DNA of 33,089 bases, from the NCBI RefSeq assembly GCF_003116035.1, contig NZ_LGQW01000015.1, positions 3,496,148 to 3,529,236 on the forward strand. Reading direction: 5' to 3'. Positions 8,557-16,657 of the stretch are shown here, in pieces; position 1 is the stretch's first letter; each line of letters begins with the position of its first letter. Source of the DNA: Azospirillum sp. TSH64 (GTDB taxonomy: Bacteria > Pseudomonadota > Alphaproteobacteria > Azospirillales > Azospirillaceae). The notes under the pieces are model-generated. The model saw only the letters and a program-made list of their open reading frames with translations, was not told where the DNA came from and ran no database searches. The translations under genes and the position numbers were made by a program.

Positions 8557-9447
8557 ATGGCGACGGCATCCACCCTTCCGGCGATCGGGTCCGAGAGCAA
8601 TCTGTCCCGCTATCTCCAGGAGATCCGCAAGTTCCCGATGTTGGAGCCGGAGCGGGAATACATGCTCGCCAAGAGCTGGCAGCAGCATGAGGATTCCGGC
8701 GCCGCCCACCAGCTCGTCACCAGCCACCTGCGGCTGGTGGCCAAGATCGCCATGGGCTACCGCGGCTACGGCCTGCCGTTGTCGGAGCTGATCTCCGAGG
8801 GCAATGTCGGCATGATGCAGGCGGTGAAGCGCTTCGATCCCGACCGCGGCTTCCGGCTGGCGACCTACGCCATGTGGTGGATTCGCGCGGCGATCCAGGA
8901 ATACATCCTGCACAGCTGGTCGCTGGTGAAGATGGGCACCACCGCCGCGCAGAAGAAGCTCTTCTTCAACCTGCGCCGGCTGAAGGGCCAGATGCAGGCC
9001 ATCGAGGAGGGCGACCTGTCGCCCGAGCAGGTCCAGGCCATCGCCACCAAGCTGGACGTGCCGGAACAGGACGTCGTCAACATGAACCGGCGGCTGGCCA
9101 GCCCCGACCATTCGCTGAACGCGCCGCTGCGGGCGGAGAGCGAGGGCGAATGGCAGGATTTCCTGGTGGACGAGAGCGCCAGCCAGGAGATCACCATCGC
9201 CGACCGCGAGGAGCTGGGCAAGCGCCGCAAGCTGCTGGCGAATGCGATGACCGCGCTGAACGACCGCGAACGCGACATCCTGACCGAGCGCCGCCTGCGC
9301 GAGGCGCCGACGACGCTGGAGGACCTGTCGCAGAAATACGGCATCAGCCGCGAGCGCGTCCGCCAGATCGAGGTCCGCGCCTTCGAGAAGCTGCAAAAGG
9401 CGATCAAGGCCGCCGCGGTGGAGCAGAAGATGGAGACCGAGGCGTAA
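8557..9447 (+). CDS. rpoH: RNA polymerase sigma-32 (heat-shock) factor
   Basis: Directs RNA polymerase to heat-shock promoters. The 296-residue protein has sigma region 2 ([19 protein letters not shown], then [18 protein letters not shown]), the RpoH box just after it ([14 protein letters not shown]), and region 4.2 with the helix-turn-helix ([20 protein letters not shown]). The box separates it from RpoD and RpoS. GGAGAGG precedes the ATG by about 9 bases. The 161-base upstream gap may hold the promoter and a temperature-responsive leader, but I could not define either by eye. Many alphaproteobacteria carry more than one rpoH; which paralogue this is cannot be told here. Confidence 0.95.
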   Translation: MATASTLPAIGSESNLSRYLQEIRKFPMLEPEREYMLAKSWQQHEDSGAAHQLVTSHLRLVAKIAMGYRGYGLPLSELISEGNVGMMQAVKRFDPDRGFRLATYAMWWIRAAIQEYILHSWSLVKMGTTAAQKKLFFNLRRLKGQMQAIEEGDLSPEQVQAIATKLDVPEQDVVNMNRRLASPDHSLNAPLRAESEGEWQDFLVDESASQEITIADREELGKRRKLLANAMTALNDRERDILTERRLREAPTTLEDLSQKYGISRERVRQIEVRAFEKLQKAIKAAAVEQKMETEA

Positions 9448-9484
9448 GGCGGGCCGGCACCGCAGACGCTTCGAGAGATCGTAC

Positions 9485-10006
9485 ATGCAGGATATCCAGG
9501 TCACGCTCGCGGTCGTCGAACCACGCGATCTGCCGGCCTTCAAGGCCGACATGGAGGCGTCCTTCGCGGTCGCCGTCATCGAGGCGTTCGGGTGCCTTCC
9601 CGACGATTCGATCCCACGCGGCAGCGATCTCGACTTGTCGATGGGCGCGCCGGGCACCGAGCTTCTGCATATCCTGTGCGGGGAGGAGCGGGTCGGCGGC
9701 GCCGTCGTCGTGATCGACGAGGCGACGCAGCACAACTCGCTGGACCTCTTCTTCCTGTCCCCGGCGCAGCATGGCCGGGGAGTGGGCTTCAAGGCCTGGA
9801 CGGCAATCGAGCGGCGCTATCCCCGGACGCAGGTCTGGCAGACCCACACGCCCTATTTCGAGAAGCGCAACATCCACTTCTATGTGAACAAGTGCGGCTT
9901 CCGGATCGTCGAGTTCTTCGGCGCCCACCACCCCGACCCGCATTGGCCGGGCCCGTCCGGCCTGCCCGGCGGCGGCGAGATGTTCCGCTTCGAGAAAATC
10001 ATGTGA
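9485..10006 (+). CDS. GNAT-family N-acetyltransferase
   Basis: Acetyl-CoA-dependent acetyltransferase of 173 residues. The acetyl-CoA pyrophosphate loop is in [17 protein letters not shown], and the C-terminal part has the usual [17 protein letters not shown] strand-helix pair. The substrate is unknown. It lies 37 bases after rpoH on the same strand and converges with a methyltransferase gene 27 bases away, so it is probably the last gene of the rpoH transcript. Confidence 0.85.
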   Translation: MQDIQVTLAVVEPRDLPAFKADMEASFAVAVIEAFGCLPDDSIPRGSDLDLSMGAPGTELLHILCGEERVGGAVVVIDEATQHNSLDLFFLSPAQHGRGVGFKAWTAIERRYPRTQVWQTHTPYFEKRNIHFYVNKCGFRIVEFFGAHHPDPHWPGPSGLPGGGEMFRFEKIM

Positions 10007-10033
10007 CGGCGGCGGCGCTTGCCAGGGCCAGCC

Positions 10034-10633
10034 TCACGTCCGCGCCTCAAGCACGACAAAGCTCCAACGGACGTCCGGTCGCCCCAACATATCGTTCCGC
10101 TCTGCAACCTGGACCGCGGCCAGCCCGTGCAGGCCTGCGAGTTCAATCGTTTCATCCGCCGAGACGTCGAACATCCTGCGCCCTTGGGGAACCGGGCCAT
10201 GACGCAGCGACATGCTGATCCGGCCTTTCGCACCGAGAAGTCCGGCCAGGGATTTCATGGCCGTCCGCCGCTCGTGACCGTCCAGGTGCATCCACACGGC
10301 CGTCAGGAGAATCAGGTCGAAGCGATCCTTCCGAAGATGAAGCTGCGAGAGATCGGGAAGATGGTCGGCGACCCAGTCGATGGGTTTTCCACCATGAAGC
10401 CGCATTCCCTCCTGTCTCAGCGCGTCGGTCGGTTCCACCGCGACAACCGTGTGGCCGATTGCGGCGAGCGCCGCGGCGTCGCGACCCGACCCCGCCCCGA
10501 CATCGAGGACCCGCGCGGGTGGGGACGGAAAGAGATGCATCACCCCGTGGTGGACATCGTCGAAGGTGATGCTCTCATACTGTTCGGCCAGTGCCGGCGC
10601 GTTGTCGCCGTACCCTTGCGTTCCGTCGATCAT
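10034..10633 (-). CDS. Class I SAM-dependent methyltransferase
   Basis: About 199 residues. The SAM-binding motif I is ARVLDVGAGSGRDAAALA, followed by TVVAVEPTD (motif II acid) and FDLILLTAVWMHL. The substrate is not predictable; the fold resembles the small-molecule Methyltransf_11/25 type. The ATG at 10633 has GAAGAAGAAA just upstream. The open frame reaches 10678, into a tandem repeat, and that extension is unlikely to be translated. It is the last gene of a leftward run that begins near 14073. Confidence 0.85.
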   Translation of the reverse strand: MIDGTQGYGDNAPALAEQYESITFDDVHHGVMHLFPSPPARVLDVGAGSGRDAAALAAIGHTVVAVEPTDALRQEGMRLHGGKPIDWVADHLPDLSQLHLRKDRFDLILLTAVWMHLDGHERRTAMKSLAGLLGAKGRISMSLRHGPVPQGRRMFDVSADETIELAGLHGLAAVQVAERNDMLGRPDVRWSFVVLEART

Positions 10634-10648
10634 CGTTTCTTCTTCAAT

Positions 10649-10687
10649 CCAATCCCGCTGGCCAATCCCGCTGGCCAATCCCGCTGG
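10649..10687. repeat. Three perfect tandem copies of a 13-bp unit
   Basis: CCAATCCCGCTGG occurs three times head to tail (10649, 10662, 10675) with no mismatch. It occupies most of the gap between the GGCT-like stop and the methyltransferase start, ending 16 bases upstream of that start. The unit is not a multiple of three, so a gain or loss of copies would change the leader length, and would shift frame if a start upstream of the repeat were used. Confidence 0.9.
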
Positions 10688-10693
10688 GGCGTC

Positions 10694-11038
10694 TCACGCC
10701 TTCACATAGACCCAGGCATCGGCCCCCGACCGCAGCCGGACCATGACCCGCCTGTAATCCGCGACCTCGTAGGAATCGGCGGCGGCCAGCTCTTCCGGGG
10801 TAAGCTCGAACAGGGTCCCGGCGACCTCGTCGGCCGGATCGCCGCTTTCGCTGACCACGGGATGGAAACGCTTGCCGCTGGTGCGGATCACCTCGGGATC
10901 GGTGATCTCCAGCATGTCGCAGCGATAGCCCGGCATGGCGTCCGCCCGCCCGGTGAGCAGCCGGCCGAAGGACGCCAGCTGCACGTTCTCCTGTTGCAGG
11001 GTGCCGTAGGAGAACAGCAGGACCGTATCGTCAGCCAT
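10694..11038 (-). CDS. Gamma-glutamylcyclotransferase/AIG2-like protein
   Basis: A 114-residue protein with the family signature LLFSYGTLQQENVQ at its start, which forms the substrate-binding loop, and the acidic residue region around FELTPEELAAADSYE. Members form 5-oxoproline from gamma-glutamyl compounds or act on related amides; the substrate here is unknown. The ATG at 11038 has GGGGAGGGG a few bases upstream. Its first 8 bases overlap the end of the VOC gene, indicating translational coupling. Confidence 0.85.
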   Translation of the reverse strand: MADDTVLLFSYGTLQQENVQLASFGRLLTGRADAMPGYRCDMLEITDPEVIRTSGKRFHPVVSESGDPADEVAGTLFELTPEELAAADSYEVADYRRVMVRLRSGADAWVYVKA

Positions 11039-11417
11039 CGACGCCCCTCCCCGCTTCCGAACCGACCCGCAGCAGGTTGCCGTCGGGATCGATGTGGGCG
11101 AACTCGCGCAGGCCATAGGGCGTGTCGGACACCGCCGTCAGCCGGCCGGCCGCCTTCGCCGCCGTCCAGGCCGCGTGCAGGGCGTCAGCGTCGCTGACAT
11201 AAAGGTAGCAGGCGACGACCGAGCGTTCCGGATCGAGGTCGGGAACGCGGGTCAGATGCAGCCCCACCCCGCCCCAATCGAGGAACCCATAGACCGGATC
11301 CGCGGCGGCCTCGTCATAGGCGGTCACCGTGAAGCCGAGACTCCAATAATGGGCGAGCGCCGTGCGCACGTCCCGCACCGGCAGGATCGGGGCCACACGG
11401 TTGAACTGGACAGTCAT
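11031..11417 (-). CDS. VOC-family (glyoxalase/bleomycin resistance-like) protein
   Basis: A 128-residue protein with two beta-alpha-beta-beta-beta modules: NRVAPILPVRDVRTALAHYWSLGF opens the first and REFAHIDPDGNLLRVG closes the second. Single-domain members of this type often bind bleomycin-like drugs or act as small-molecule isomerases; the role here is unknown. GAGG lies 6 bases before the ATG. It follows the PhzF-like gene by 7 bases and overlaps the GGCT-like gene by 8. Confidence 0.85.
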   Translation of the reverse strand: MTVQFNRVAPILPVRDVRTALAHYWSLGFTVTAYDEAAADPVYGFLDWGGVGLHLTRVPDLDPERSVVACYLYVSDADALHAAWTAAKAAGRLTAVSDTPYGLREFAHIDPDGNLLRVGSEAGRGVDG

Positions 11418-11424
11418 CGCAACC

Positions 11425-12243
11425 TCACACCAGGATCGAGCCTTCGAGATACAGCACCGCCTGCCCGCCGATCCTCACCCGGTCGCCGGCCAGTTCGCAC
11501 AGCAGCTCGCCGCCGCGGGCCGAGACCTGATGGGCCTTCAGCACGGTCTTGCCCAGCCGCTCCGCCCAATAGGGGGTCAGCATGCAGTGGGTGGAGCCGG
11601 TGACCGGATCCTCCGGAATGCCCTGGGCCGGGGCGAACAGGCGTGACACGAAATCGACCCCGTCCTCTCCCGAGGCATCGCCGGGGGCAGTGACGCAGAC
11701 CGCCCAGATGTCCAGCGTCGACAGCAGCGCCATGTCCGGCGCCAGCGCCCGCACCGCGTCGGCCGAGTCGTAGACAACCAAATAGTCACGCCCGCTCAGG
11801 ATCGCGACCGGCGCCGGTCCGCCCAGCGCCGCCAGCAGATTGGGGTCGGGGGTTTCCGCCGGCTGGGGCGGCCGGTTGGGGAAGTCCAGCGTGTAGCGGT
11901 CGCCGTCGCGGGTGACCGTCAGCGTGCCGGCCTGCCGGGTGGCGAAGTCCATGCGCGCGCGGCCCGGCTCCAGGATGGTGGAGATGACGAAGGCGGTCGC
12001 CAGCGTGGCATGGCCGCACAGCTCGACCTCCACCGCCGGGGTGAACCAGCGCAGCTCGAACTCTGTGCCGCTGCGGATGAAGAAGGCGGTCTCCGCCAGA
12101 TTGTTCTCCGCCGCGATGGCCTGGAGCTGCGCGTCGGGCAGCCAGGACTCCAGCGGCACGACCGCCGCCGGGTTGCCGGCGAAGACGCGGTCGGTGAAGG
12201 CATCGACCTGATAAATGGGCAGGCGCATGGCTTTCCCGGTCAT
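11425..12243 (-). CDS. PhzF-family isomerase-like protein
   Basis: A 272-residue protein of the PhzF/YddE (diaminopimelate epimerase-like) fold. Visible signatures are YQVDAFTDRVFAGNPAAVV at the N-terminus, the conserved NNLAETAFF, LRWFTPAVEVELCGHATLA and the C-terminal GIPEDPVTGSTHC. The glutamate in LAETAFF is the catalytic residue in PhzF. There are no phenazine genes nearby, so a phenazine role is unlikely. The ATG at 12243 has AAGGGA upstream; an ATG at 12228 is an alternative. Confidence 0.9.
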   Translation of the reverse strand: MTGKAMRLPIYQVDAFTDRVFAGNPAAVVPLESWLPDAQLQAIAAENNLAETAFFIRSGTEFELRWFTPAVEVELCGHATLATAFVISTILEPGRARMDFATRQAGTLTVTRDGDRYTLDFPNRPPQPAETPDPNLLAALGGPAPVAILSGRDYLVVYDSADAVRALAPDMALLSTLDIWAVCVTAPGDASGEDGVDFVSRLFAPAQGIPEDPVTGSTHCMLTPYWAERLGKTVLKAHQVSARGGELLCELAGDRVRIGGQAVLYLEGSILV

Positions 12244-12278
12244 GGATGGGGATCCCTTACGTCTTGGGGGATTCAGAT

Positions 12279-12302
12279 CCCCTCTCCCCGGGGGGAGAGG
12301 GG
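12279..12302. terminator. GC-rich perfect hairpin in an intergenic gap
   Basis: An 11-bp stem, CCCCTCTCCCC with GGGGAGAGGGG, is separated by two G residues. It sits in the 85-base gap between the threonine dehydratase-like stop and the PhzF-like start. It lacks a T-run, so it could be a weak terminator, a processing site, or a dispersed intergenic repeat. Confidence 0.45.
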
Positions 12303-12328
12303 GCTTATCGCACCGCAAAAAAGGACGG

Positions 12329-13342
12329 TCAGCCCGCCTGAACCAGCGAGGCGAAGCGGGCGAGGTCGACGTTTCCGCCGGTGACGACGATGCCGACGCG
12401 CTTGCCGCGCACGTCGAACTTGCCGGACATCACCGCGGCGGCGGCGAGGCAGCCGGTCGGCTCGACCATCATCTTCATCCGGCTGGCGAAGAAGCGCATG
12501 GACTCGACCAGCTCGCCGTCGGTGACGGTCACGATGTCGTCGACCAGCCGCTGGATCACCGGGAAGGTCAGCTGGCCGACCGCGCGGCTCTGGGCGCCGT
12601 CGGCGATGGTCTTGGGCGCGTCGATGCGGACGATGGCGCCGCTGCGCAGGCTCTGCTGCGCGTCGTTGCCGGCCTCCGGCTCGACCCCGACGACGCGGCA
12701 GCCGGGGTTCAGCGTCTTGGCGGCGATGACGCAGCCGGACAGCAGCCCGCCGCCGCCGGTCGGCACCACCAGCAGGTCGAGCGGCCCGCCCGTCTGCCCC
12801 GCCTCCTCGATCAGCTCCTTGGCGACCGTGCCCTGGCCGGCCATCACATGCGGATGGTCGAAGGGCGGGATCAGCACGCCGCCCCGCTCCTCCAGCACGC
12901 GGGCGACGGCGGCGTCCGGCGGCTCGGCATAGCGGTCGTACAGCACCACGTCGGCGCCATAGCCGCGCGTCGCCGCCAGCTTGGCCGCCGGGGCGTCCTC
13001 AGGCATGACGATGGTGGACTTCACCTTCAGCATCGACGCCGCCAGCGCCAGCGCCTGGGCATGGTTGCCCGACGAATAGGCGACGACGCCCAGCGCGCGC
13101 TGCACCGGGGTGAAGCGCGACACCGCATTGTAGGCGCCACGGATCTTGAAGGCGCCGGTGCGCTGGAAATTCTCGCACTTGAACAGCAGTTCGCCGCCGG
13201 TCAGCGTGTCGGCGGTGCGGCTGGTCAGCACCGGCGTGCGGTGGGCGACGCCGGCGATCCGCTCCGCCGCCCCCGCCACGTCGGCGTAGGAGATGGCGAG
13301 GCCAGTCGTATCGGCCACGGTGCTGGTGATCGTGTCGGGCAT
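12329..13342 (-). CDS. PLP-dependent threonine/serine dehydratase family protein
   Basis: A 337-residue fold-type II PLP enzyme. The Schiff-base lysine lies in FQRTGAFKIRGA, the asparagine loop in YSSGNHAQALA, and the glycine-rich phosphate loop in VVPTGGGGLLSG. It has no C-terminal ACT-like regulatory domain, so it resembles catabolic threonine ammonia-lyase, serine racemase or hydroxyaspartate dehydratase rather than biosynthetic IlvA; these cannot be told apart here. The ATG at 13342 has GGAGGGGGAG upstream. It follows the GNAT gene by 40 bases. Confidence 0.9.
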   Translation of the reverse strand: MPDTITSTVADTTGLAISYADVAGAAERIAGVAHRTPVLTSRTADTLTGGELLFKCENFQRTGAFKIRGAYNAVSRFTPVQRALGVVAYSSGNHAQALALAASMLKVKSTIVMPEDAPAAKLAATRGYGADVVLYDRYAEPPDAAVARVLEERGGVLIPPFDHPHVMAGQGTVAKELIEEAGQTGGPLDLLVVPTGGGGLLSGCVIAAKTLNPGCRVVGVEPEAGNDAQQSLRSGAIVRIDAPKTIADGAQSRAVGQLTFPVIQRLVDDIVTVTDGELVESMRFFASRMKMMVEPTGCLAAAAVMSGKFDVRGKRVGIVVTGGNVDLARFASLVQAG

Positions 13343-13382
13343 GGCGGCGGTGCTCCCCCTCCCCGGTGTCTTGGTCCGGGGC

Positions 13383-13817
13383 TTATTCCAGATCGGTGAA
13401 CAGGAAGGCCTGCTCGTGCCGCTTCAGCCCGGCCTGCTCGTAGAAGCTGATGGCCTTGGGCGCGGACAGCAGCAGGCACATGGTGCCCGGCCCCATCGCG
13501 TCGCGGGTGCGGCGCATCAGCTCCTTGCCGATGCCGTGCCCCTGCAGGGCACGGTCGACGGCGAGGTCGGACAGGTAGCAGCAATAGACGAAGTCGGTGA
13601 TCGAGCGGGCGACGCCGACCAGCTTTCCATCCGCCCGCGCGGTGACGATCAGGCCGGCGTTGCGCAGCATCGCCTCCACCCGGGGACGGTCGCCCACGGG
13701 CCGGCGTTCCGCCAGCCCGGAGCGTTCCAGAACGTCGATGAACGCGTCGGCGCTCAGCTCCGGTTCGACCGCATAGTCGATTTGAACGGATTGTCCCTGA
13801 ATGGATCGGTCGGCCAT
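13383..13817 (-). CDS. GNAT-family N-acetyltransferase
   Basis: A 144-residue acetyltransferase. The acetyl-CoA loop is in DLAVDRALQGHGIGKELMRR and the C-terminal AISFYEQAGLKRHEQAFL is typical. The fold and size match the small, one-domain members; the substrate is unknown. It starts 4 bases after the DUF1127 stop, so the two are co-transcribed. Confidence 0.87.
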   Translation of the reverse strand: MADRSIQGQSVQIDYAVEPELSADAFIDVLERSGLAERRPVGDRPRVEAMLRNAGLIVTARADGKLVGVARSITDFVYCCYLSDLAVDRALQGHGIGKELMRRTRDAMGPGTMCLLLSAPKAISFYEQAGLKRHEQAFLFTDLE

Positions 13818-13821
13818 CGTC

Positions 13822-14073
13822 TCATCCCCGCCAGAACGGCTTCGACACCTCCTGCTCCACCTCGGACCGGCTGACGCCGATGTCCTTCAGCAGATGGTCG
13901 TCGAGCCCCATGAGTGCATGACGTTGTTTGCGCCGTTCCATCACGGAAAACAACAGGTCGAGCAACCGCCAGAGGGGACGACGGGCAACAACGGTGACAC
14001 GGTCGGCGGCCGGGACGGCGCCCGTGGCTGCCGTGTAAAGGCCGGAACTGCGGGTCACATCGGTGTGGCGCAT
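13822..14073 (-). CDS. DUF1127 (YjiS-like) small protein
   Basis: An 83-residue protein whose C-terminal 45 residues are a DUF1127 domain: a basic helical segment (ERRKQRHALMGLDDHLLKDIGVSRSEVEQE) ending KPFWRG. Members in alphaproteobacteria include arginine-rich small proteins that bind RNA and affect phosphate and carbon metabolism; a role in RNA turnover here is inference. GGAGGA lies 5 bases before the ATG at 14073. It heads the leftward operon with the GNAT gene. Confidence 0.88.
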   Translation of the reverse strand: MRHTDVTRSSGLYTAATGAVPAADRVTVVARRPLWRLLDLLFSVMERRKQRHALMGLDDHLLKDIGVSRSEVEQEVSKPFWRG

Positions 14074-14222
14074 CGGATCCTCCATAATCTGGCGCACAAC
14101 GCTCGAACAATCGAGACAATCAGGATTATGGAGACGAAATCGGCGGGGTCAAACGGAACATTGTCACCATTACATTTCCGATGTCGGATGTATCTTTTCG
14201 GCCACAGGCCGGCATGTGTCCC

Positions 14223-14286
14223 GCGACATGATTAATGAGACAACGACAGAGATAGTGAGACAACGCGACAGAATTAATGAGACTCC
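14223..14286. repeat. Direct repeats with TGAGACA boxes, possible insertion-element end
   Basis: Two 19-base units of the form GCGACA-NN-ATTAATGAGAC start at 14223 and 14266, with a related AGTGAGACAACG between them. TGAGAC boxes therefore fall at 14236, 14256 and 14278, about 20 bases apart. Multiple spaced terminal repeats of this kind are known at ends of IS21-type elements, but no transposase is adjacent, so an orphan end or a regulator-binding array are both open. This marks the start of the accessory region. Confidence 0.45.
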
Positions 14287-14417
14287 TGGGTTTTGAACGC
14301 ACTCGCGGCCGTCGGGCGGAACGCAGCACACGGCGCTGGAGCGTTCGGCGCCACAGGGGGTACAATCTGCGGCCTCGAAATGAGTTGTCACGCCGAACAG
14401 TCAGCGTCGGCCATGTA

Positions 14418-14683
14418 TCAAGCCCGCGGCGAAACCCCGTGCGCGACCGGCATCCGTTCGATGGCGAACCGCGCACCCATGGGGTTGCGTTCGTTCATCG
14501 GAAATATCCTCGCCTAATTCCTTTCGGGTTCAACCTCAGGCATGGCGCCTTGATGAGCTCCAGGCGCGGCATGCCGCCCACCTCGCGCATCCTGGCAACG
14601 AATCCGTCAACCGGGCTGGCCACATGCGGGCCCTGCACCCGACATGCGATGGTGCTGCCTGAGATTGTCGCTTCGGTGTGCAT
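14418..14683 (-). pseudogene. Decayed, internally deleted copy of the 15799-16293 repeat protein
   Basis: The N-terminal part reads STIACRVQGPHVASPVDG and matches STIAYGALGPYVESPADD of the intact gene; the C-terminal part reads MNERNPMGARFAIERMPV. About 230 bases of the middle are gone and the two parts are in different frames: the upstream frame ends at 14495, where the C-terminal frame has just begun. By eye 75 of 81 bases agree between 14418-14498 and 15799-15879. It cannot make a full product. Confidence 0.8.
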
Positions 14684-14853
14684 GGGAGCACCCTGACAAC
14701 GATGCGAGTATTTGCGCCGAAAATTTCGTCTGCCCCTCGGCAAGGCACAAGCTCCCAGGAAGGCGTGCCCTCTTTGGTTCAAAGCGCCTGACGCCCCCTG
14801 GTTTGGAACAGCCCATTTTGCTAGGCTCAGGAGCTTATCAACGGAGGCTGCCA

Positions 14854-15219
14854 GTGTTATCCAAAGAAGAAATTGATCTATTGAAACCAGATCAATTGCG
14901 TGTCGAGGCCGGAGAAGCAAAAACAGAGTGGCTAGCAATCTTCAACACAGAGAAGAAAAGACACGACATCGACTCAACCCTTGGTGACACAGCAAGCCCG
15001 GCTGTTCACAATGCGCGCTATTATTTTGCTATGCTGGCCTTCAGACTTGTGGAGATTGATCCCATTGCGGCAAAGGACTCTCATGTGCGCGAAGCAGCCA
15101 TTCTCTATATTAGGCTACGCTGGCCTGGAAAGGACATGGCGGAGAACGACCGCCTGCGGGACGTCATGCACCGAGAGGGCTGGGTTGAGCACCGGACTCT
15201 GAAAAGGAAGTTGGATTGA
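14854..15219 (+). CDS. Hypothetical protein
   Basis: A 121-residue, mainly helical and charged protein that I do not recognise. It begins MLSKEEIDLLKPDQLRVEAG, with a middle segment ARYYFAMLAFRLVEIDP and a basic C-terminus (EHRTLKRKLD). The GTG at 14854 is chosen because GGAGG lies 7 bases upstream; the open frame starts earlier, but that part lies inside a repeat-rich junk stretch. GC content is lower than the surroundings. It converges with the next gene, with 16 bases between stops, inside a segment flanked by two copies of the same repeat-protein sequence. Confidence 0.6.
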   Translation: MLSKEEIDLLKPDQLRVEAGEAKTEWLAIFNTEKKRHDIDSTLGDTASPAVHNARYYFAMLAFRLVEIDPIAAKDSHVREAAILYIRLRWPGKDMAENDRLRDVMHREGWVEHRTLKRKLD

Positions 15220-15235
15220 AAATGGCGCGATCCGC

Positions 15236-15721
15236 TCACCAGGGAAAGTTGGACTCCCACCAACCTCCGGTGCGTTCGACATTGCAGAAGATACCACCAT
15301 GGGGGGACACTGGTTCCCAAGAGTGCTCAATGTGAAGGAATGACAAGCCGATTCGGAAGAAAAGATCGTCCGGAACCCCGCTCAGACCGGCTGCTGCCAA
15401 GGCCGCATCAAACGCAGACACAAAAGCATCAACCTTAACCCGCGCGCCCCCACAGGTAACCATCCCTGACAAAGCGGCCGCAGCATCCATGATAGCGATC
15501 GCCTCAGGCAGGCGCCAGCCCAGCAACGCGTTTTCGTCTGGGAGTAGATCGGCTGCAAGTGCGCCGTCGATGGCAAACCGAACGGCAGGCAGGAGGCAAC
15601 CAGGCAGCGCCATCCACTCAAACGGCACACGCATATCGTGCAGGTAGATCGGGATCAACATCGCATTATCTTCGGGCAGGCTCGCGCGGATTTTCTGACA
15701 GAACGAATTTGACAAAGTCAT
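15236..15721 (-). CDS. Hypothetical protein
   Basis: A 161-residue protein that I do not recognise. It has hydrophobic stretches (WMALPGCLLPAVRFAIDGALAADLL and EAIAIMDAAAALSGMV) that look like buried helices rather than clear membrane spans, and ends in an aromatic-rich tail (GIFCNVERTGGWWESNFPW). The ATG at 15721 has no good ribosome site; ATG at 15661 (MLIPIYLHDM) is a possible alternative. It is convergent with the 121-residue gene. No function can be assigned. Confidence 0.55.
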   Translation of the reverse strand: MTLSNSFCQKIRASLPEDNAMLIPIYLHDMRVPFEWMALPGCLLPAVRFAIDGALAADLLPDENALLGWRLPEAIAIMDAAAALSGMVTCGGARVKVDAFVSAFDAALAAAGLSGVPDDLFFRIGLSFLHIEHSWEPVSPHGGIFCNVERTGGWWESNFPW

Positions 15722-15798
15722 GAGAGGGACACCTGCATTGGGACACTCCCTTATCCTGACCCGCCACGGTTCGCAGATGGAAGATCATCGACGCCCAG

Positions 15799-16293
15799 TC
15801 ACGCCCGCGGCGAAACCCCCTGCGCGACCGGCATCCGTTCGATGGCGAACCGCGCCCCCATCGGATCGCGTTCGTTCATGCGGACCAGGCTCTCGTAGCA
15901 ATGCCGGGCCGTCGCCAGGTCACCGGCTTCCTCGCAGGCCTGCCCCAACGCGTAGATCGCCCGCATGTAAGGCCGAGTGCCCGGGAAATCCCACCAGGAC
16001 ATTTTCCTGCCGTATTCCTTCTCGACCGGCGTCCAAAGCCTGCTGCCGACCTTCACGGCGCGCTTCAGCACCTCGAGTCTGCATTCCTTGTCCGAGGTGA
16101 TGTACTCGGCTTTGGCAACCAGCGCCTCGATGTTGTCCGGGTCGGCCTCGAGCGCCAACTTCACGGACGCCAGACGTTGCGGCCCAGAGGCCTCGCCCAT
16201 GGTAGCCACGTAATCGTCAGCCGGGCTTTCCACGTAAGGTCCGAGCGCACCATAGGCGATGGTGCTGGCCAGTTTCGACGAAGTCTTCCGCAT
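15799..16293 (-). CDS. Small TPR/Sel1-like helical repeat protein
   Basis: A 164-residue protein with tetratricopeptide-like helix pairs: VKLALEADPDNIEALVAKAEYI and YALGQACEEAGDLATARHCYESLV. Such repeats usually bind proteins. There is no signal peptide or catalytic motif. The ATG at 16293 (MRKTSSKLAS) has GGGAGG 6 bases upstream; the frame is open further upstream to 16530 but that part looks non-coding. A broken copy lies at 14418-14683. It is divergent from the PIWI operon and 409 bases from its first start codon. A role in the defence system is not supported by anything beyond position. Confidence 0.7.
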   Translation of the reverse strand: MRKTSSKLASTIAYGALGPYVESPADDYVATMGEASGPQRLASVKLALEADPDNIEALVAKAEYITSDKECRLEVLKRAVKVGSRLWTPVEKEYGRKMSWWDFPGTRPYMRAIYALGQACEEAGDLATARHCYESLVRMNERDPMGARFAIERMPVAQGVSPRA

Positions 16294-16302
16294 TGAAGCC
16301 TC

Positions 16303-16333
16303 CCTGTTTGCCGTGAATGTCCTTGCAAACAGG
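16303..16333. promoter_or_regulatory. Inverted repeat touching the ribosome site of the TPR-like gene
   Basis: CCTGTTTGC (16303-16311) and GCAAACAGG (16325-16333) are perfect 9-bp arms around 13 bases. On the leftward transcript the second arm ends in CAGG, the first bases of the CAGGGAGG ribosome site. It could be an operator or a leader hairpin limiting translation. Confidence 0.4.
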
Positions 16334-16657
16334 ATCAGACCATCACAGGCAAGGAACAAGCCCGCGTAGACCATTCTCTTATCCGGGCACTGCCGCCACC
16401 GTTCCTCCTGAGGAACATGACGGCCTTCATGGCAGCACCTTCTCTTGGCCATGCGGATCTGCTCGAAGGCAATATCCAGCAGGCGGTGCAGCACCTCAGA
16501 CGGCCCCTCCTGGAGCCCCAACCGGTCCATTATCCGCCCGTCACGTGGACAGCCCCACCCTTACCGCTGCGGGAGCCGTTGGGATGCAACCGTTGAAGCA
16601 GACACCCGAAGAACAAGCGCAGCCTATCCGATCGAATTTTTCTTGCTGCGATACACA
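16334..16657. other. Gap with no recognisable gene
   Basis: Between the TPR-like gene and the PIWI operon. A leftward frame is open here but has no ribosome site, no recognisable motif, and a composition unlike a gene. It should hold the leftward promoter of the TPR-like gene and part of the rightward promoter of the PIWI operon; I see no convincing consensus elements. Confidence 0.4.

Noticed and set aside
8392..9792. Leftward 466-codon open frame over rpoH
   Set aside because: Antisense of a clear sigma-32 gene.
11425..12243. Phenazine biosynthesis gene
   Set aside because: PhzF-type fold only; no other phenazine genes nearby, and most PhzF homologues are unrelated to phenazines.
12215..13399. 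Rightward 394-codon open frame
   Set aside because: Antisense of the threonine dehydratase-like gene, which carries all PLP-enzyme motifs.
14223..14286. CRISPR array
   Set aside because: Only two or three imperfect short repeats with no uniform spacers and no cas genes anywhere in the window.
16334..16530. N-terminal extension of the TPR-like protein
   Set aside because: The frame is open, but the good ribosome site is at 16293 and the upstream translation has no coherent composition.
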